A stretch of DNA of 64,000 nt, from positions 1 through 64,000 of the forward strand of contig NZ_JASNJE010000002.1 in the NCBI RefSeq assembly GCF_030164465.1, written 5' to 3'. The notes under the pieces are model-generated. The model did no database searches. It was not told the DNA's origin and was given only the letters and a program-made list of their open reading frames with translations. Position numbers and translations under genes: made by a program. Of this stretch, positions 44,291 to 54,375 are shown piece after piece. Every line of letters begins with the position of its first letter. Position 1 is the stretch's first letter. Origin of the DNA: Sedimentitalea xiamensis (GTDB lineage: Bacteria > Pseudomonadota > Alphaproteobacteria > Rhodobacterales > Rhodobacteraceae).

Positions 44291-44728
44291 TTATCCGACA
44301 ACGGTCACGGGAATGGTGGCTTCCATCACGAGGTTGGCAGTGGAACTGCCGAATATCCGCCGGGACAGGCTGCTTTCGCGGGACCGGGCCACCACGATCT
44401 GATCCGCGCCCAGTTCCTGTGAGATCGCGTTGAGCGTATCGGCGACGTTGCCATGGCGCACGACGCCACGCGCGGTCAGTCCGGCCTTGGCAAGCCCTTC
44501 CACGGCGGGTTCGACGACGCGTTTCTTTGCGGTCGATATCTCTTCTTCCCGGCGCTTGTGGCGTTCCGCGTTTTCCTCTGGCGTTTGGAACGAATAGGGG
44601 GACCACTCTATGATGTAGACCACGACCAGTTCGCAGTCTCCGATCAGCCTGGCCAGGGAACAGGCATAGTCCAGCGCCCTTTCCCCGGAACTGAGCCCGT
44701 CCAGCCCGACCACCAGTTTCGTCGTCAT
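44291..44728 (-). CDS. Universal stress protein, UspA family
   Basis: A 145-aa single-domain Usp protein. VVGLDGLSSGERALDYACSLA is the N-terminal ATP-binding strand-loop and the C-terminal GADQIVVARSRESSLSRRIFGSSTANLVMEATIPVTVV resembles the G-2X-G-9X-G(S/T) nucleotide motif, though with ARSRESSL and FGSST it is a relaxed version. The start at ATG 44728 follows AGGAGG by 8 bases; a longer frame to 44860 lacks homology. It sits upstream of the alanine symporter gene with a 12-base gap, an arrangement seen for Usp proteins thought to regulate a neighbouring transporter. Confidence 0.93.
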   Translation of the reverse strand: MTTKLVVGLDGLSSGERALDYACSLARLIGDCELVVVYIIEWSPYSFQTPEENAERHKRREEEISTAKKRVVEPAVEGLAKAGLTARGVVRHGNVADTLNAISQELGADQIVVARSRESSLSRRIFGSSTANLVMEATIPVTVVG

Positions 44729-45171
44729 TGCGTCATACCTCCTGCCGGCTTGCGGATTCGCCTGCATCACCAGGGCCGGAAAGACCGCCCCGGTATTTGG
44801 ACCGCGAGCCGCACCCTGACGCGAAAATCGCGCTTGGTTGTTGATGTCTTTCACATGCAACTATAGGGGGGCAGCCGAATCAACGGGGGCAAAAATCGGA
44901 AGAACCGTCGGGAAAGCGCCGGAAGAGTGCAAATTTGCGACTCTCACGCAAGCGGCGCAAGGCGATCCCGGCACCGGGCGCTTCCATTTTATTTTTTGTT
45001 TTCAACAGCATGATAACGACATACCGGTCCGGGACGCGCGAATCACCTGCGATTCGAAATCGGCGCTGCAAGACTCAAATCGAGCGTTAAAACCGCATCG
45101 GAAATGGCGGGCAAGAGCGATCCCATGCAGCGCGCCAGGTCCAGGGATGCATCCGAAGGATACCGTCCGGA
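44729..45171. other. Gene-free stretch between usp-symporter pair and DUF2842
   Basis: About 440 bases without a supportable gene. A TATAGT on the minus strand (about 44860-44865) could be the -10 element of the usp promoter, but I find no well-spaced -35. The rest, including an AT-rich run near 44990-45005, shows nothing recognisable. Confidence 0.4.
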
Positions 45172-45414
45172 TCACTTGTCGTCGGCATCCGGGTCCGCCT
45201 GCCCGATCCCCCGGAACACGAACCTGAACGGCAGCGCCCAGAGCAGGCCGAGCACGATATAGATCAGGAACTCGACCAGAACCGGCGGCCGTTCGATCCG
45301 GTTCATCACCGTCACGGCGACCATGATGTAGAGCGGCAGGCCCACAAGCAGGATCACCAGCGACCAGCGGCGGCGAGCCTTGTAGCTGAGACCGGATTTC
45401 CTGGGTTCGCTCAT
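45172..45414 (-). CDS. DUF2842 family small membrane protein
   Basis: An 80-aa protein with two transmembrane helices (SLVILLVGLPLYIMVAVTVM and VEFLIYIVLGLLWALPFRFVFRG) matching DUF2842, an alphaproteobacterial family without known function. The second helix ends with the conserved LPFRFVFRGIGQ. The ATG at 45414 starts just past the purA stop (45416), so the two are translationally coupled. Confidence 0.92.
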   Translation of the reverse strand: MSEPRKSGLSYKARRRWSLVILLVGLPLYIMVAVTVMNRIERPPVLVEFLIYIVLGLLWALPFRFVFRGIGQADPDADDK

Positions 45415-45415
45415 G

Positions 45416-46708
45416 TCAGTCGGCAAACGGGTCGGTCACAAGGATCGTGTCTTCACGCTCCGGGGAGGTCGACAACAGGGCGACCGGGCATTCGATCAGT
45501 TCTTCGACGCGCCGCACGTATTTGATCGCCGCCGCAGGCAGATCGGCCCAGCTGCGCGCGCCTTCGGTGCTTTCGGACCAGCCCGGAAGTTCTTCATAGA
45601 CCGGGGTGCACCGCGCCTGCTGATCCGCCGCGGTCGGCAGATAGTCCAGCCGCTTGCCATCCAGGTCGTAGGCAACGCAGATTTTCAGCGTCTCGAACCC
45701 GTCCAGAACGTCCAGCTTGGTCAGCGAAATGCCGTTGACGCCGCTGGTCGCGCAGGTCTGGCGGACCAGCACCGCGTCGAACCAGCCGCAACGTCTTTTG
45801 CGTCCCGTGACCGTGCCGAACTCCCGGCCGCGTTCGCCCAGACGCTGGCCATCGGCGTCGTCAAGCTCTGTCGGGAACGGGCCTTCGCCCACGCGCGTGG
45901 TATAGGCCTTGACGATGCCCAGGACGAAATCGATGGATCCCGGCCCGATGCCGGTGCCGGTCGCCGCCTGTCCCGCGATGACGTTCGACGAGGTGACATA
46001 GGGATAGGTCCCGAAATCGATGTCCAGCAGGGCACCCTGCGCGCCCTCGAACAGGATGCGTTTGCCGGCCTTGCGATTCTCGTTCAGGATCTTCCAGACC
46101 GGGGCCGCATATTCGAGCAGGGCGGGCGCGATCTCCTTCAACTGGGAAATCAGCTCGGCGCGGTCCACCGGGGCGAGCCCCAGCCCCTTGCGCAGCGCAT
46201 CGTGATGCGCGAGCGCCCGATCCACCCGCAGTTCCAGAGTGGCGTCGTCGGCCAAATCGGCGACGCGGATCGACCTGCGACCGACCTTGTCCTCATAGGC
46301 GGGGCCGATGCCGCGTCCGGTCGTGCCGATCTTGGCGACACCGACGGCGGCTTCGCGGGCGCGGTCGAGTTCGCCGTGGATCGGCAGGATCAGCGGGGTG
46401 TTTTCTGCAATCATCAGCGTTTCGGGGGTGATGGTCACACCCTGATTGCGGATCGACTCGATTTCCTTGACCAGGTGCCAGGGGTCCAGCACCACCCCGT
46501 TGCCGATCACGCTGAGCTTGCCGCCGCGCACGACCCCGGATGGCAGCGCGTTCAGCTTGAAGACCTCGCCATCGATGACCAGCGTATGTCCGGCATTGTG
46601 GCCGCCCTGAAACCGGGCGATCACATCGGCCCGTTCGCTGAGCCAATCCACGATCTTGCCTTTTCCTTCGTCGCCCCACTGGGCGCCGACCACGACGACA
46701 TTGGCCAT
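45416..46708 (-). CDS. purA: Adenylosuccinate synthetase
   Basis: A 430-aa enzyme that joins IMP and aspartate with GTP to make adenylosuccinate, the first committed step to AMP. It starts [25 protein letters not shown] (P-loop) and contains [23 protein letters not shown] and [12 protein letters not shown], all conserved. Full length, cytoplasmic. It is about 100 bases downstream of the nitrile hydratase accessory gene in the opposite transcription sense of that operon's end, on the same strand, and feeds directly into the DUF2842 gene. Confidence 0.97.
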   Translation of the reverse strand: MANVVVVGAQWGDEGKGKIVDWLSERADVIARFQGGHNAGHTLVIDGEVFKLNALPSGVVRGGKLSVIGNGVVLDPWHLVKEIESIRNQGVTITPETLMIAENTPLILPIHGELDRAREAAVGVAKIGTTGRGIGPAYEDKVGRRSIRVADLADDATLELRVDRALAHHDALRKGLGLAPVDRAELISQLKEIAPALLEYAAPVWKILNENRKAGKRILFEGAQGALLDIDFGTYPYVTSSNVIAGQAATGTGIGPGSIDFVLGIVKAYTTRVGEGPFPTELDDADGQRLGERGREFGTVTGRKRRCGWFDAVLVRQTCATSGVNGISLTKLDVLDGFETLKICVAYDLDGKRLDYLPTAADQQARCTPVYEELPGWSESTEGARSWADLPAAAIKYVRRVEELIECPVALLSTSPEREDTILVTDPFAD

Positions 46709-46816
46709 ATCCGGTCCTTCTTTGCAGCATTGAAACCCGCGCCCGTATATCTGTCGGAACGGGGCAGCGAAACCTCAATTTCACATTGGCAGACTTGTTC
46801 CTGCGCCGCGCGCAGT

Positions 46817-47134
46817 TCAGCCATCCAGGCAGACGGGCGCACCGTGGGGGGTCTTCAGGTAGGCGCGCTCCCAGGCATCGCGTGTGCCTGCCACATCCTG
46901 CGGATCCGCCGTGCCGTCTTCGGCGAGCAGGGTTTCCAGCGTTTCAAGCCAGGCAAGAAAATAATCGTCACCGCCATCGAGATCGCGGTTCAACCCATGC
47001 GCCGCGAGGGTTTTCGAGAACCGGGCGGCCCAGCCGGGCCAGTCAAACCGACCGGATTCGTTCAGATGCACCGTCAGCGCAAACAGCTGCGCGTGCCAGG
47101 GTTCGTCGAAGACGGGTTCGGGTGTTCCGTTCAT
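46817..47134 (-). CDS. Nitrile hydratase accessory/activator protein
   Basis: A 105-aa protein (FDEPWHAQLFALTVHLNESGRFDWPGWAARFSKTLAAHG) of the type that resembles the nitrile hydratase beta N-terminus and acts as a cobalt-insertion or activator chaperone (p14K class) for the alpha subunit. Its ATG overlaps the stop codon of the beta gene (ATGA), so the three-gene order alpha-beta-activator is preserved, as in cobalt-type enzymes. A longer frame to 47203 overlaps the beta gene and is not needed. Confidence 0.9.
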   Translation of the reverse strand: MNGTPEPVFDEPWHAQLFALTVHLNESGRFDWPGWAARFSKTLAAHGLNRDLDGGDDYFLAWLETLETLLAEDGTADPQDVAGTRDAWERAYLKTPHGAPVCLDG

Positions 47135-47808
47135 GCCGGCTCCAGGTAGGATTGCCAGAGGTCGAGGATCACCTCGTCGTTCGGATTTTCCGGCTGGGCC
47201 CAAAGCTCGCTGGCCGGAAACGCCACCGCATAAAGCGGTTCCGCCGCATCGCCAAGACCGTGGGCGCTGCTGTCGGGCAGCACATGCGTGCCATGCAGCC
47301 GCAGAACCGTGCCGAGCGCGCCGGAGGCATAGGCCGGCAGGCGGGTGTGGCCGCCTTCGATCAGGCGGTTGGCGGCCGGCCGCAGGCTGCGCACCTTCTG
47401 GCCCGCCGAAAAGGCCGGCGCCGGTCCGCCGGGACGGTCGGCCGGGCTTCCTCTGGCCAGTACGGAAGCAACCCGTTCGGCCTTCAGTGCCCGCTCGGAC
47501 AGCGGGTGGCGGCTGTCATCCGCCGCGACTCGCAGATCGTCCCGGCTGAGGGTTCCGGTTTCCACCAGCAGATCGGCGAGGGCGGCGATCCATTTTTCGT
47601 AGTAGGAAAACCGGGCGTAGTCCTTCGGCGCCAGGTTCTCCCGCGCGCGGCGGGACATGTCGATGTTCCACTGGCCAAGCGCCCCGGCCGCGAGCGTCAC
47701 TGCCAGCGCGCGCGGGTGCCAGTCCGCCCCGAACTGCGCGATCCCCTGCGGTTCGGGCACGACCGGCCCGTCGCCGAACCGCCCGCCCATGTCGTGCACC
47801 CGCGTCAT
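47131..47808 (-). CDS. nthB: Nitrile hydratase beta subunit
   Basis: A 225-aa beta subunit. It starts [19 protein letters not shown], and its C-terminal SH3-like domain shows [39 protein letters not shown], the standard beta signature. Beta pairs with alpha to form the metal-holding active site that hydrates nitriles to amides; the two beta Arg residues that contact the metal ligands in known structures are in the first half, and I cannot place them with certainty. It overlaps the alpha gene by 4 bases. Confidence 0.94.
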   Translation of the reverse strand: MTRVHDMGGRFGDGPVVPEPQGIAQFGADWHPRALAVTLAAGALGQWNIDMSRRARENLAPKDYARFSYYEKWIAALADLLVETGTLSRDDLRVAADDSRHPLSERALKAERVASVLARGSPADRPGGPAPAFSAGQKVRSLRPAANRLIEGGHTRLPAYASGALGTVLRLHGTHVLPDSSAHGLGDAAEPLYAVAFPASELWAQPENPNDEVILDLWQSYLEPA

Positions 47809-48425
47809 TCCGGGCTTCTCGGCAGGCCGGTGCCGATCATGCTGTCGCGGGTCACGAGCCCGGCCAGCGCAGCGCGGTCCATCCCGTCGCTGCCGGCTGG
47901 TCGCATGGGCAGCACGAGATAGCGCACCTCGGCGGTGGAATCCCAGACCCGCACGGCGGTCGTATCCGGCAACGTGACCCCGAAATCGGCCAGCACACGG
48001 CGCGGTTCGCGCACGGCGCGGGCGCGATAGGCGTCGGACTTGTACCAGCCCGGCGGAATCCCCAGGAGCGGCCAAGGATAGCAACTGCACAGGGTGCAGA
48101 CGACCATGTTGTGGGTGTCCGGCGTGTTTTCGACCACTTCGATATGTTCGCCCTGGCGGCCGTAATAACCAAGATCCGCCACGACCGCCGTCGCGTCTTT
48201 CAGGAGCGCATCGCGGAAGGCAGGGTCGCTCCAGGCGCGGGCCACGACATCGGCCCCGTTCTGCGGCCCGATCCGGTTCTGATAGGTGTCGAGGATCTCG
48301 TCCAGCGCGGCCGGGTCGATCAACCCCTTGCGGGTCAGGATGGTTTCCAATGCCTTGACCCGCAAGGCCGGGTCCGGCGGCAGCAGCGCATGGGGATGGT
48401 CGTGGTCGTGATGATCATGTGGCAT
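47805..48425 (-). CDS. nthA: Nitrile hydratase alpha subunit, cobalt type
   Basis: A 206-aa alpha subunit. The metal site [10 protein letters not shown] has Thr in the third position (Cys110, Cys113, Cys115), the pattern of low-spin cobalt enzymes; iron enzymes have Ser. The middle and last Cys are normally oxidised to sulfinate and sulfenate. The N-terminus is unusually rich in His ([10 protein letters not shown]), possibly for metal capture. It converts nitriles to amides in the cytoplasm. An ATG at 48425 is used; no strong ribosome site precedes it. It diverges from secG by about 125 bases. Confidence 0.95.
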   Translation of the reverse strand: MPHDHHDHDHPHALLPPDPALRVKALETILTRKGLIDPAALDEILDTYQNRIGPQNGADVVARAWSDPAFRDALLKDATAVVADLGYYGRQGEHIEVVENTPDTHNMVVCTLCSCYPWPLLGIPPGWYKSDAYRARAVREPRRVLADFGVTLPDTTAVRVWDSTAEVRYLVLPMRPAGSDGMDRAALAGLVTRDSMIGTGLPRSPE

Positions 48426-48550
48426 GGGCAAAGCTTGGACGCAGGCCGGGGGATTCGTCCAGCCCCCAGATCATGCCTTGCCCCTGTCCGCATTCTTGCC
48501 TACATACCGCCCGATACCGTCCTTCCCAACGTTCCACGCCGCAGGTCCAC

Positions 48551-48907
48551 ATGGAAAATGTCATTCTGATCGTCCACCTACTTCTGGCTCTCGGGCTGAT
48601 CGGCGCGGTGCTCCTGCAGCGTTCCGAAGGCGGCGGTCTGGGCATGGGCGGCGGCGGTGCGATGACCGGGCGGGCGGCGGCGACGGCGCTTGGCAAAGTG
48701 ACCTGGCTGCTGGCGATCGCATTCATCTGCACCTCGATCACCCTGACGATCCTGGCGGCCCAGAAAGCGTCCGGCACCTCTGTCATCGACCGGCTGGGCG
48801 TTCCGGCCCCGGCGGCGGAAGAAAGCGAACCGGCCCTGCCCACGGGCACCGACCTGCTGCCACCGGCACCGGGCGATGGTTCGCCGCTGGTGCCGCGCGC
48901 CGACTGA
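48551..48907 (+). CDS. secG: Protein translocase subunit SecG
   Basis: A 118-aa SecG with two membrane helices (ENVILIVHLLLALGLIGAVLLQ and KVTWLLAIAFICTSITLTILA) joined by the Gly-rich loop RSEGGGLGMGGGGAMTGRAAA, the family signature. It is part of the SecYEG inner-membrane translocon. The C-terminal tail of about 40 residues is Pro/Ala-rich, typical of alphaproteobacteria. Frames starting earlier at 48419 have no homology. pyrG follows about 180 bases downstream, as in many relatives. Confidence 0.95.
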   Translation: MENVILIVHLLLALGLIGAVLLQRSEGGGLGMGGGGAMTGRAAATALGKVTWLLAIAFICTSITLTILAAQKASGTSVIDRLGVPAPAAEESEPALPTGTDLLPPAPGDGSPLVPRAD

Positions 48908-48945
48908 CGACCTGTCTGGTCCACAAGACCTTGACCAATGGAAAA

Positions 48946-48970
48946 GAACCGCAACAGCATCTTGCGGTTC
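48946..48970. terminator. Hairpin between secG and pyrG
   Basis: GAACCGCAA-CAGCATC-TTGCGGTTC, a perfect 9-base stem 39 bases after the secG stop. There is no T-run after it on either strand, so it may be a weak terminator, an mRNA-stabilising 3' structure for secG, or a site with another role. Confidence 0.45.
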
Positions 48971-49088
48971 CCTTGCGCCTCTGACGCGAATCCTGTAAGG
49001 GTGAAATCCCGTGATGCTCCGGTTTTTCTGAACCGGTTTCCTGCAACTATTCGACGAGCATTCGACAAGCACGGGGGCAGCCGACACC

Positions 49089-50732
49089 ATGGCACGTTTC
49101 ATTTTCATCACCGGTGGCGTTGTCTCCTCTCTTGGCAAGGGACTGGCCTCCGCCGCGCTTGGCGCCTTGCTGCAGGCGCGGGGGTTTTCGGTGCGCCTGC
49201 GCAAGCTCGACCCCTATCTCAACGTCGATCCCGGCACGATGAGCCCCTTTGAACATGGCGAGGTGTTCGTGACCGACGACGGGGCTGAAACCGATCTGGA
49301 CCTCGGTCACTACGAACGGTTCACCGGGGTGGCGGCGCGCAGCACCGACAGTGTCAGTTCCGGCCGCATCTATTCAACGGTGCTGGAAAAGGAACGACGG
49401 GGCGACTACCTCGGCAAGACGATACAGGTCATTCCGCACGTCACCAACGAGATCAAGGATTTCATCGCCATCGGCGAGGACGAGGTCGATTTCATGCTGT
49501 GTGAAATCGGCGGCACCGTCGGCGACATCGAAGGTCTGCCGTTCTTCGAGGCGATCCGCCAGTTCAGCCAGGACAGGCCGCGCGGACAGTGCATTTTCAT
49601 GCATCTGACGCTCTTGCCCTTCATCAGGGCCAGCGGCGAGCTGAAGACCAAGCCGACCCAGCACAGCGTCAAGGAATTGCGCAGCATCGGCATCGCCCCG
49701 GATATCCTTGTCTGCCGGTCAGAAGGACCGATCCCGCAGAAAGAACGCGAAAAGCTGGCCCTGTTCTGCAACGTGCGCCCGGATGCGGTCATCGCCGCGC
49801 AGGACCTGCGGTCGATCTACGAAGCCCCCCTGGCCTATCACCGCGAGGGACTGGACCAGGCGGTGCTGGATGCGTTCCAGATCACTCCGGCGCCTAGGCC
49901 CAACCTCGACCGGTGGGAAGACGTGGCCGACCGCATCTACAACCCCGAGGGTGAGGTGAAGGTGGCCATCGTCGGCAAATACACCCAGCTCGAGGACGCC
50001 TACAAATCCATCGCCGAGGCGCTCACCCATGGCGGCATGGCGAACCGCGTCAAGGTCAGCATCGAATGGGTGGATGCGGAAATCTTCGACCACGAGGACC
50101 CTGCCCCCTATCTCGAAGGGTTCCACGCCATTCTGGTTCCGGGCGGTTTCGGCGAGCGCGGCACGGAAGGCAAGATCAAGGCGGCCCAGTTCGCGCGCGA
50201 ACGCAAGGTGCCCTATCTCGGCATCTGTCTCGGAATGCAGATGGCGGTGATCGAGGCGGCGCGCAACGTCGCGGGGCTGAAGACCGCCGGATCCGAGGAA
50301 TTCGACCACGAATCCGGCAAGAAGCGGTTTGAACCGGTGGTGTATCACCTCAAGGAATGGGTGCAGGGCAATCACAAGGTGGAACGAAACCTCGGTGACG
50401 ACAAGGGCGGCACCATGCGCCTGGGCGCCTATGACGCGACGCTGGCACCGGGTTCCCGTGTCGCCGAGGTGTATGGCACCACCCATATCGAAGAACGCCA
50501 CCGTCACCGCTATGAAGTCGATATCAAGTATCGGGAAAAGCTCGAAGATGTCGGGTTGAAGTTTTCCGGCATGTCGCCGGATGGCCGCCTGCCCGAAATC
50601 GTCGAATGGGCTGACCATCCGTGGTTCATCGGGGTGCAGTTCCACCCCGAACTGAAATCCAAACCCTTTGACCCGCACCCGCTGTTTGCGGATTTCGTGC
50701 GGGCCGCCAAGGAAACCTCGCGGTTGGTCTGA
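49089..50732 (+). CDS. pyrG: CTP synthase
   Basis: A 547-aa enzyme with an N-terminal synthetase domain ([31 protein letters not shown]) and a C-terminal class I glutamine amidotransferase domain whose nucleophile lies in [22 protein letters not shown] supplies the His and Glu. It makes CTP from UTP, glutamine and ATP. Full length. No unusual features. It ends a few bases from the convergent amidase gene. Confidence 0.97.
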   Translation: MARFIFITGGVVSSLGKGLASAALGALLQARGFSVRLRKLDPYLNVDPGTMSPFEHGEVFVTDDGAETDLDLGHYERFTGVAARSTDSVSSGRIYSTVLEKERRGDYLGKTIQVIPHVTNEIKDFIAIGEDEVDFMLCEIGGTVGDIEGLPFFEAIRQFSQDRPRGQCIFMHLTLLPFIRASGELKTKPTQHSVKELRSIGIAPDILVCRSEGPIPQKEREKLALFCNVRPDAVIAAQDLRSIYEAPLAYHREGLDQAVLDAFQITPAPRPNLDRWEDVADRIYNPEGEVKVAIVGKYTQLEDAYKSIAEALTHGGMANRVKVSIEWVDAEIFDHEDPAPYLEGFHAILVPGGFGERGTEGKIKAAQFARERKVPYLGICLGMQMAVIEAARNVAGLKTAGSEEFDHESGKKRFEPVVYHLKEWVQGNHKVERNLGDDKGGTMRLGAYDATLAPGSRVAEVYGTTHIEERHRHRYEVDIKYREKLEDVGLKFSGMSPDGRLPEIVEWADHPWFIGVQFHPELKSKPFDPHPLFADFVRAAKETSRLV

Positions 50733-52196
50733 TCAGCCTGCGCGGGGGCCTGCCAACCGGTCGATCAGTTCCTGCTGCTTTCCGGCCCAGGGCGCGGCCT
50801 GTTCGATCTGCGCGGACAGGGCCATCAGCCTTTCGTCATGGCCGAAGGGCATCGCCAGATGCACGCCGACCGGCAGGTCGTCCGCCGACCAGTGCAGCGG
50901 CAGCGACACCGCGGGCTGGCCGCTGGCATTGAAGATCGCGGTAAAGGGCGAATAGTCGAACACGCCGCCCGGCCCGGTGCGGTAAGCAAGGAAATCCTCG
51001 CTGTCCGGCTTCAGCAGCCCGACCGGCGCGGGCGGGCGGGCAAGGGTCGGCGTCACCAGCACGTCGATCCCGTCAAACAGATAGGCCATCCTGCGCCCGA
51101 AGGCATGAACGGCATTCACCGCCTGCAAGTAGTCGGACCCTGAAATCTCATCCGCATAGGCGATTGCCCCGCGGGTGACGCCTTCGACCATCGACGGGTC
51201 CAGCGGTCTGCCGTTCAGCACCGACCGGACCGAAAGCGCGGTCCCGCAGGCAACGATCCGGGTCCAGGCCAGCATCATCGCCTCGACATCCAGCGTCTCG
51301 GGCAAGCGCAGCGGGACGACGTTGTGGCCGAGATCCTCCAGCAGACGCCCGGTCTTTTCGATCGCGGTGACGCATTCGCCGTCCACCGGCGTTCCGGACA
51401 GGGTGGTCGCGCACAGCGCAACCCGCAACTGCTGCGGCGGGCGCTGCATGGCCTTCACGAAACCGTCCTGAAGGGGCGGCGGAAAATAGGGTGCGCCGGC
51501 ATCGGGGCCATCGACCGCATCCAGCAACCGCGCCGTGTCCCGCAGGCTGCGGGTCAGGAACCCGTCGATCGCCATGCCGCCCCAGCCTTCGCCGGAATCC
51601 GGACCGGCGGGCAGACGGGCACGGGTGGGCTTGAAACCGACCAGCCCGCAGGACGAGGCCGGAATCCGCACCGATCCGCCGCCGTCGCTGCCATGCGCGG
51701 CCGGAACGATCCCGGCCGCCACCACCGCCCCGGCACCACCGGAGGAACCGCCCGACGTATGACCGGTGTTCCAGGGGTTCCGGGTCGGACCGCCGTAGAC
51801 CTGCGATTCCGTGACCGGGCCGACGCCCAGTTCCGGCGAGGTGGTCCGTCCAAAAGTGACGAGACCCGCCGCGCGCAGCCGTATGAACAATTCGCTGTCA
51901 TGGTCGCATTCGCTGTCGCGCCAGAGGCGGGAACCGTTGTTCAGGGGAAACCCGACCGCCTCCGCCCCGAGATCCTTGAGCAGGAACGGCACCCCCTTGA
52001 ACGGCCCCTCCGGCAGCCCCTCGCGGATCGTCCGCCGGGCAAGGTCCTCCTGCATCATCACGACCGCGTTCAGGTCGGGGTTCAGCGCCGCGACCTGCTC
52101 CAAAGCGCAATCCAGCAATTCATCGGCGCTCACCTCGCCGTTTTCCACCAGGTCGGCAAGCGCCGTCGCGTCGGATTTCAGATAGATGTCTTTCAT
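50733..52196 (-). CDS. Amidase, amidase-signature family
   Basis: A 487-aa protein with the amidase-signature core: the KDLG lysine (FLLKDLG), the GGSSGGAGAVVAAGIVPAAHGSDGGGSVRIPASSCGLVGFKPTRARLP stretch containing the cis-Ser and nucleophile Ser, and a C-terminal P-x-L-x-L-P substrate pocket segment. These enzymes hydrolyse amides to acids and ammonia. Because a nitrile hydratase operon ends about 3.6 kb away on the same strand, the two could act in series, nitrile to amide to acid, though secG and pyrG lie in between on the other strand. The start is ATG 52196 (MKDIYLKSDATALADLVENG). Confidence 0.93.
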   Translation of the reverse strand: MKDIYLKSDATALADLVENGEVSADELLDCALEQVAALNPDLNAVVMMQEDLARRTIREGLPEGPFKGVPFLLKDLGAEAVGFPLNNGSRLWRDSECDHDSELFIRLRAAGLVTFGRTTSPELGVGPVTESQVYGGPTRNPWNTGHTSGGSSGGAGAVVAAGIVPAAHGSDGGGSVRIPASSCGLVGFKPTRARLPAGPDSGEGWGGMAIDGFLTRSLRDTARLLDAVDGPDAGAPYFPPPLQDGFVKAMQRPPQQLRVALCATTLSGTPVDGECVTAIEKTGRLLEDLGHNVVPLRLPETLDVEAMMLAWTRIVACGTALSVRSVLNGRPLDPSMVEGVTRGAIAYADEISGSDYLQAVNAVHAFGRRMAYLFDGIDVLVTPTLARPPAPVGLLKPDSEDFLAYRTGPGGVFDYSPFTAIFNASGQPAVSLPLHWSADDLPVGVHLAMPFGHDERLMALSAQIEQAAPWAGKQQELIDRLAGPRAG

Positions 52197-52268
52197 GTGG
52201 TGCCGTCCCTTCCTGCGCCTCGGCTCTGCACGATACACAGGCCGGCGGGAATGGCCAGTCCGGGCGTA

Positions 52269-53366
52269 TCAGCCCTGCTTGCCGGCGTAGGCGCGATAGG
52301 TGAATTCACCGTCCTTGCGCGCGACCCCCGCGTCTTCCAGGACCTTCAGGACGAGACCGTGATCCGGGGATCTGGTGCAGACCGGGTCCGTCACCGACGC
52401 ATCCCCGGCCAGCATCATCGCCTGGCACCGGCACCCGCCGAAGTCGATGTCGCGGCGTTCGCAACTCTGGCACGGTTCGGGCAACCAGTCGGTGCCGCGA
52501 TAGGCATTGAACGCGTCGCCCTTGAACCAGATGTCGGCCAGCGGCACGTCGCGCACGGACTGGAAGGTCAGGTGCGGAATGCTTTCGGCAGCGTGGCACG
52601 GCAGCACGGTGCCATCGGGCGTCACGTTCAGCCCGGCGCTGCCCCATCCCCCCATGCAGGCCTTGGGGTAGTCCGAATAGTAATCCGGCGGCACGAAATC
52701 GAACGCCAGAATGCCGCGCAGACGTTTCGTCGCCGCCGCCACCGTGCGCTTGGTCGCCTCGGTCTGCTCGAAGGTCGGAAGCAGCATGTCGCGGTTCCTG
52801 ACCGCCCAGCCGTGGAACTGGACGCAGGCGACCTCGAGCCGCCGCGCCCCCAGTTCGACCGCGAGGTCGATGGTCGCGTCCAGGTCGTCCAGATTGTGCC
52901 GGTGCATCACCGCGTTCAGCGTGAGCGGAATCCCGCGGGCCTTGATCTCTTGCGCGATCGCCATCTTGCGGGTGAAACCGCCCTTGTAGCCCCCGACCCA
53001 GTCCGCCAGACCCGCCGTCGTTCCCTGCATCGACAGCTGGATGTGATCGAGCCCCACGCTTTCCAGCGCATCCAGCCGTTTCGGCGTCAGGCCGATGCCG
53101 CTGGTGATCAGGTTGGTGTAAAGCCCCGCGTCGTGCGCCGCCGCCGTCAGATCGACAAGGTCCGGCCGCGACGCGGGTTCGCCGCCGGAAATATGCAGTT
53201 GCAGGACCCCCAGGTCCGCCGCCTGGCGGAACACGTCCGCCCAGGTGGCCGTGTCCAGTTCCGCCGCCTTCCCCTGCAACTGGACCGGGTTGGAACAATA
53301 GGGACAGGACAGCGGGCACCGGTGGGTCAGTTCGGCCAGCATCGCGATGGGAGGCGGAATGGTCAT
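52269..53366 (-). CDS. pqqE: PqqA peptide cyclase (radical SAM)
   Basis: A 365-aa radical-SAM enzyme. The cluster motif CX3CX2C is Cys17, Cys21, Cys24 (RCPLSCPYC), then the SPASM C-terminal part has further Cys clusters ([33 protein letters not shown]). PqqE joins Glu16 and Tyr20 of PqqA by a carbon-carbon bond, the first step of pyrroloquinoline quinone synthesis, with PqqD presenting the peptide. The ATG at 53366 overlaps the pqqD stop. Upstream extensions to 53705 are not supported. Confidence 0.97.
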   Translation of the reverse strand: MTIPPPIAMLAELTHRCPLSCPYCSNPVQLQGKAAELDTATWADVFRQAADLGVLQLHISGGEPASRPDLVDLTAAAHDAGLYTNLITSGIGLTPKRLDALESVGLDHIQLSMQGTTAGLADWVGGYKGGFTRKMAIAQEIKARGIPLTLNAVMHRHNLDDLDATIDLAVELGARRLEVACVQFHGWAVRNRDMLLPTFEQTEATKRTVAAATKRLRGILAFDFVPPDYYSDYPKACMGGWGSAGLNVTPDGTVLPCHAAESIPHLTFQSVRDVPLADIWFKGDAFNAYRGTDWLPEPCQSCERRDIDFGGCRCQAMMLAGDASVTDPVCTRSPDHGLVLKVLEDAGVARKDGEFTYRAYAGKQG

Positions 53367-53650
53367 GGGTTCACCCCCAGATACATCCGCGCGCGCAGCC
53401 CGACGAGAAAACGCTGCACGTCGGTTCCGATCTGGTCGCGCGGCGCGTTGTATGTCTGCGCCAGATCGTCGACGATCTCGTCGAAACTGGCCTGCCCGGT
53501 CACGCGCGCAAGGATCGCCTCTCCGATGGCATCCAGCCGGATCGCCTTTTCCGGCGCGAGAAGAACCATGCCCCCGCGCACCCGGTCCGGCTGCACCCGC
53601 ACACCGCGGGGCAGGAAGGGCCGGTCGGTCGGGGCAAGCTCCAGGATCAT
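53363..53650 (-). CDS. pqqD: PQQ biosynthesis peptide chaperone
   Basis: A 95-aa PqqD of the RiPP-recognition-element fold: [40 protein letters not shown], then [26 protein letters not shown]. It holds PqqA and delivers it to PqqE. Its ATG overlaps the pqqC stop, and its stop overlaps the pqqE ATG. The longer frame to 53815 is antisense noise. Confidence 0.95.
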   Translation of the reverse strand: MILELAPTDRPFLPRGVRVQPDRVRGGMVLLAPEKAIRLDAIGEAILARVTGQASFDEIVDDLAQTYNAPRDQIGTDVQRFLVGLRARMYLGVNP

Positions 53651-54375
53651 GCCATGCCGTCCCCTGGCTTCCAGGCGCCAGGCGGTATCCGCCCCGGTTC
53701 GACATAGGCCCCCCAGAGCGCGTCCAGCTGCGCCCACAGGACGTTGGTCTTGAAGATCAGCGCCTCGCAGGCCATGTCTTCCTTTTCCGGCGTGTCGGCG
53801 TGTTGCAGCACCCATTCCAGACCATAGGCCACATCCTTGGGCGCTTCTTTCAGGCGCTTGCGGAAATAGGACAGGCTTTCCGTATTGGCGAAGTCATAAT
53901 GTTCCAATAACCCTTCGATCCTGCGTTCGTGGATGCTGGGGGCGAAAAGTTCGGTCAGCGACGACGCCACCGCCTGCAACAGCGGCATGTCGCGCACGTA
54001 TCGGATATAGGCATCCACCGCGAATTGCGTGGCCGGCAACACGCCCTGCCCCGAGGCGACGTAATCCGGGTCAAGCCCCACGGCCTCGGCCAGTTTCAGC
54101 CAGCGCCGGAGGCCGCCACCTTCGGTCACACCGCCGTCATGGTCTTCGATCCGCGACCGCCATTCCCGGCGCATGTCCGGGTCGGAACAGCGGGACAGGA
54201 AGGCGGCATCCTTCATCGGGATCGCCGCCTGATAGGCCCAGCGGTTGATGACCCAGGCGCGCACCTGATCCGGCGAACAATCTCCACCATGCAGCTTGTC
54301 ATGGAACGGGTGCTTGTCGTGGTAGCGTTCCGCACCGATGGCCCGAAGACGCTTTTCCAGGCTTTCGCGGCTCAT
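53647..54375 (-). CDS. pqqC: Pyrroloquinoline-quinone synthase
   Basis: A 242-aa PqqC, an all-helical cofactor-free oxidase that does the last ring closure and eight-electron oxidation to PQQ. Signature segments: [59 protein letters not shown]; His residues in the HDKHPFH and EHYDF segments are expected in the active site. Translational coupling with pqqB (ATGA). Confidence 0.97.
   Translation of the reverse strand: MSRESLEKRLRAIGAERYHDKHPFHDKLHGGDCSPDQVRAWVINRWAYQAAIPMKDAAFLSRCSDPDMRREWRSRIEDHDGGVTEGGGLRRWLKLAEAVGLDPDYVASGQGVLPATQFAVDAYIRYVRDMPLLQAVASSLTELFAPSIHERRIEGLLEHYDFANTESLSYFRKRLKEAPKDVAYGLEWVLQHADTPEKEDMACEALIFKTNVLWAQLDALWGAYVEPGRIPPGAWKPGDGMA

Noticed and set aside
48908-49088. 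A gene between secG and pyrG
   Set aside because: Only short frames without ribosome sites; the stretch holds a hairpin instead.
51324-53753. An 809-codon open frame opposite amidase and pqqE
   Set aside because: It runs antisense to two well-supported genes and has no motif.
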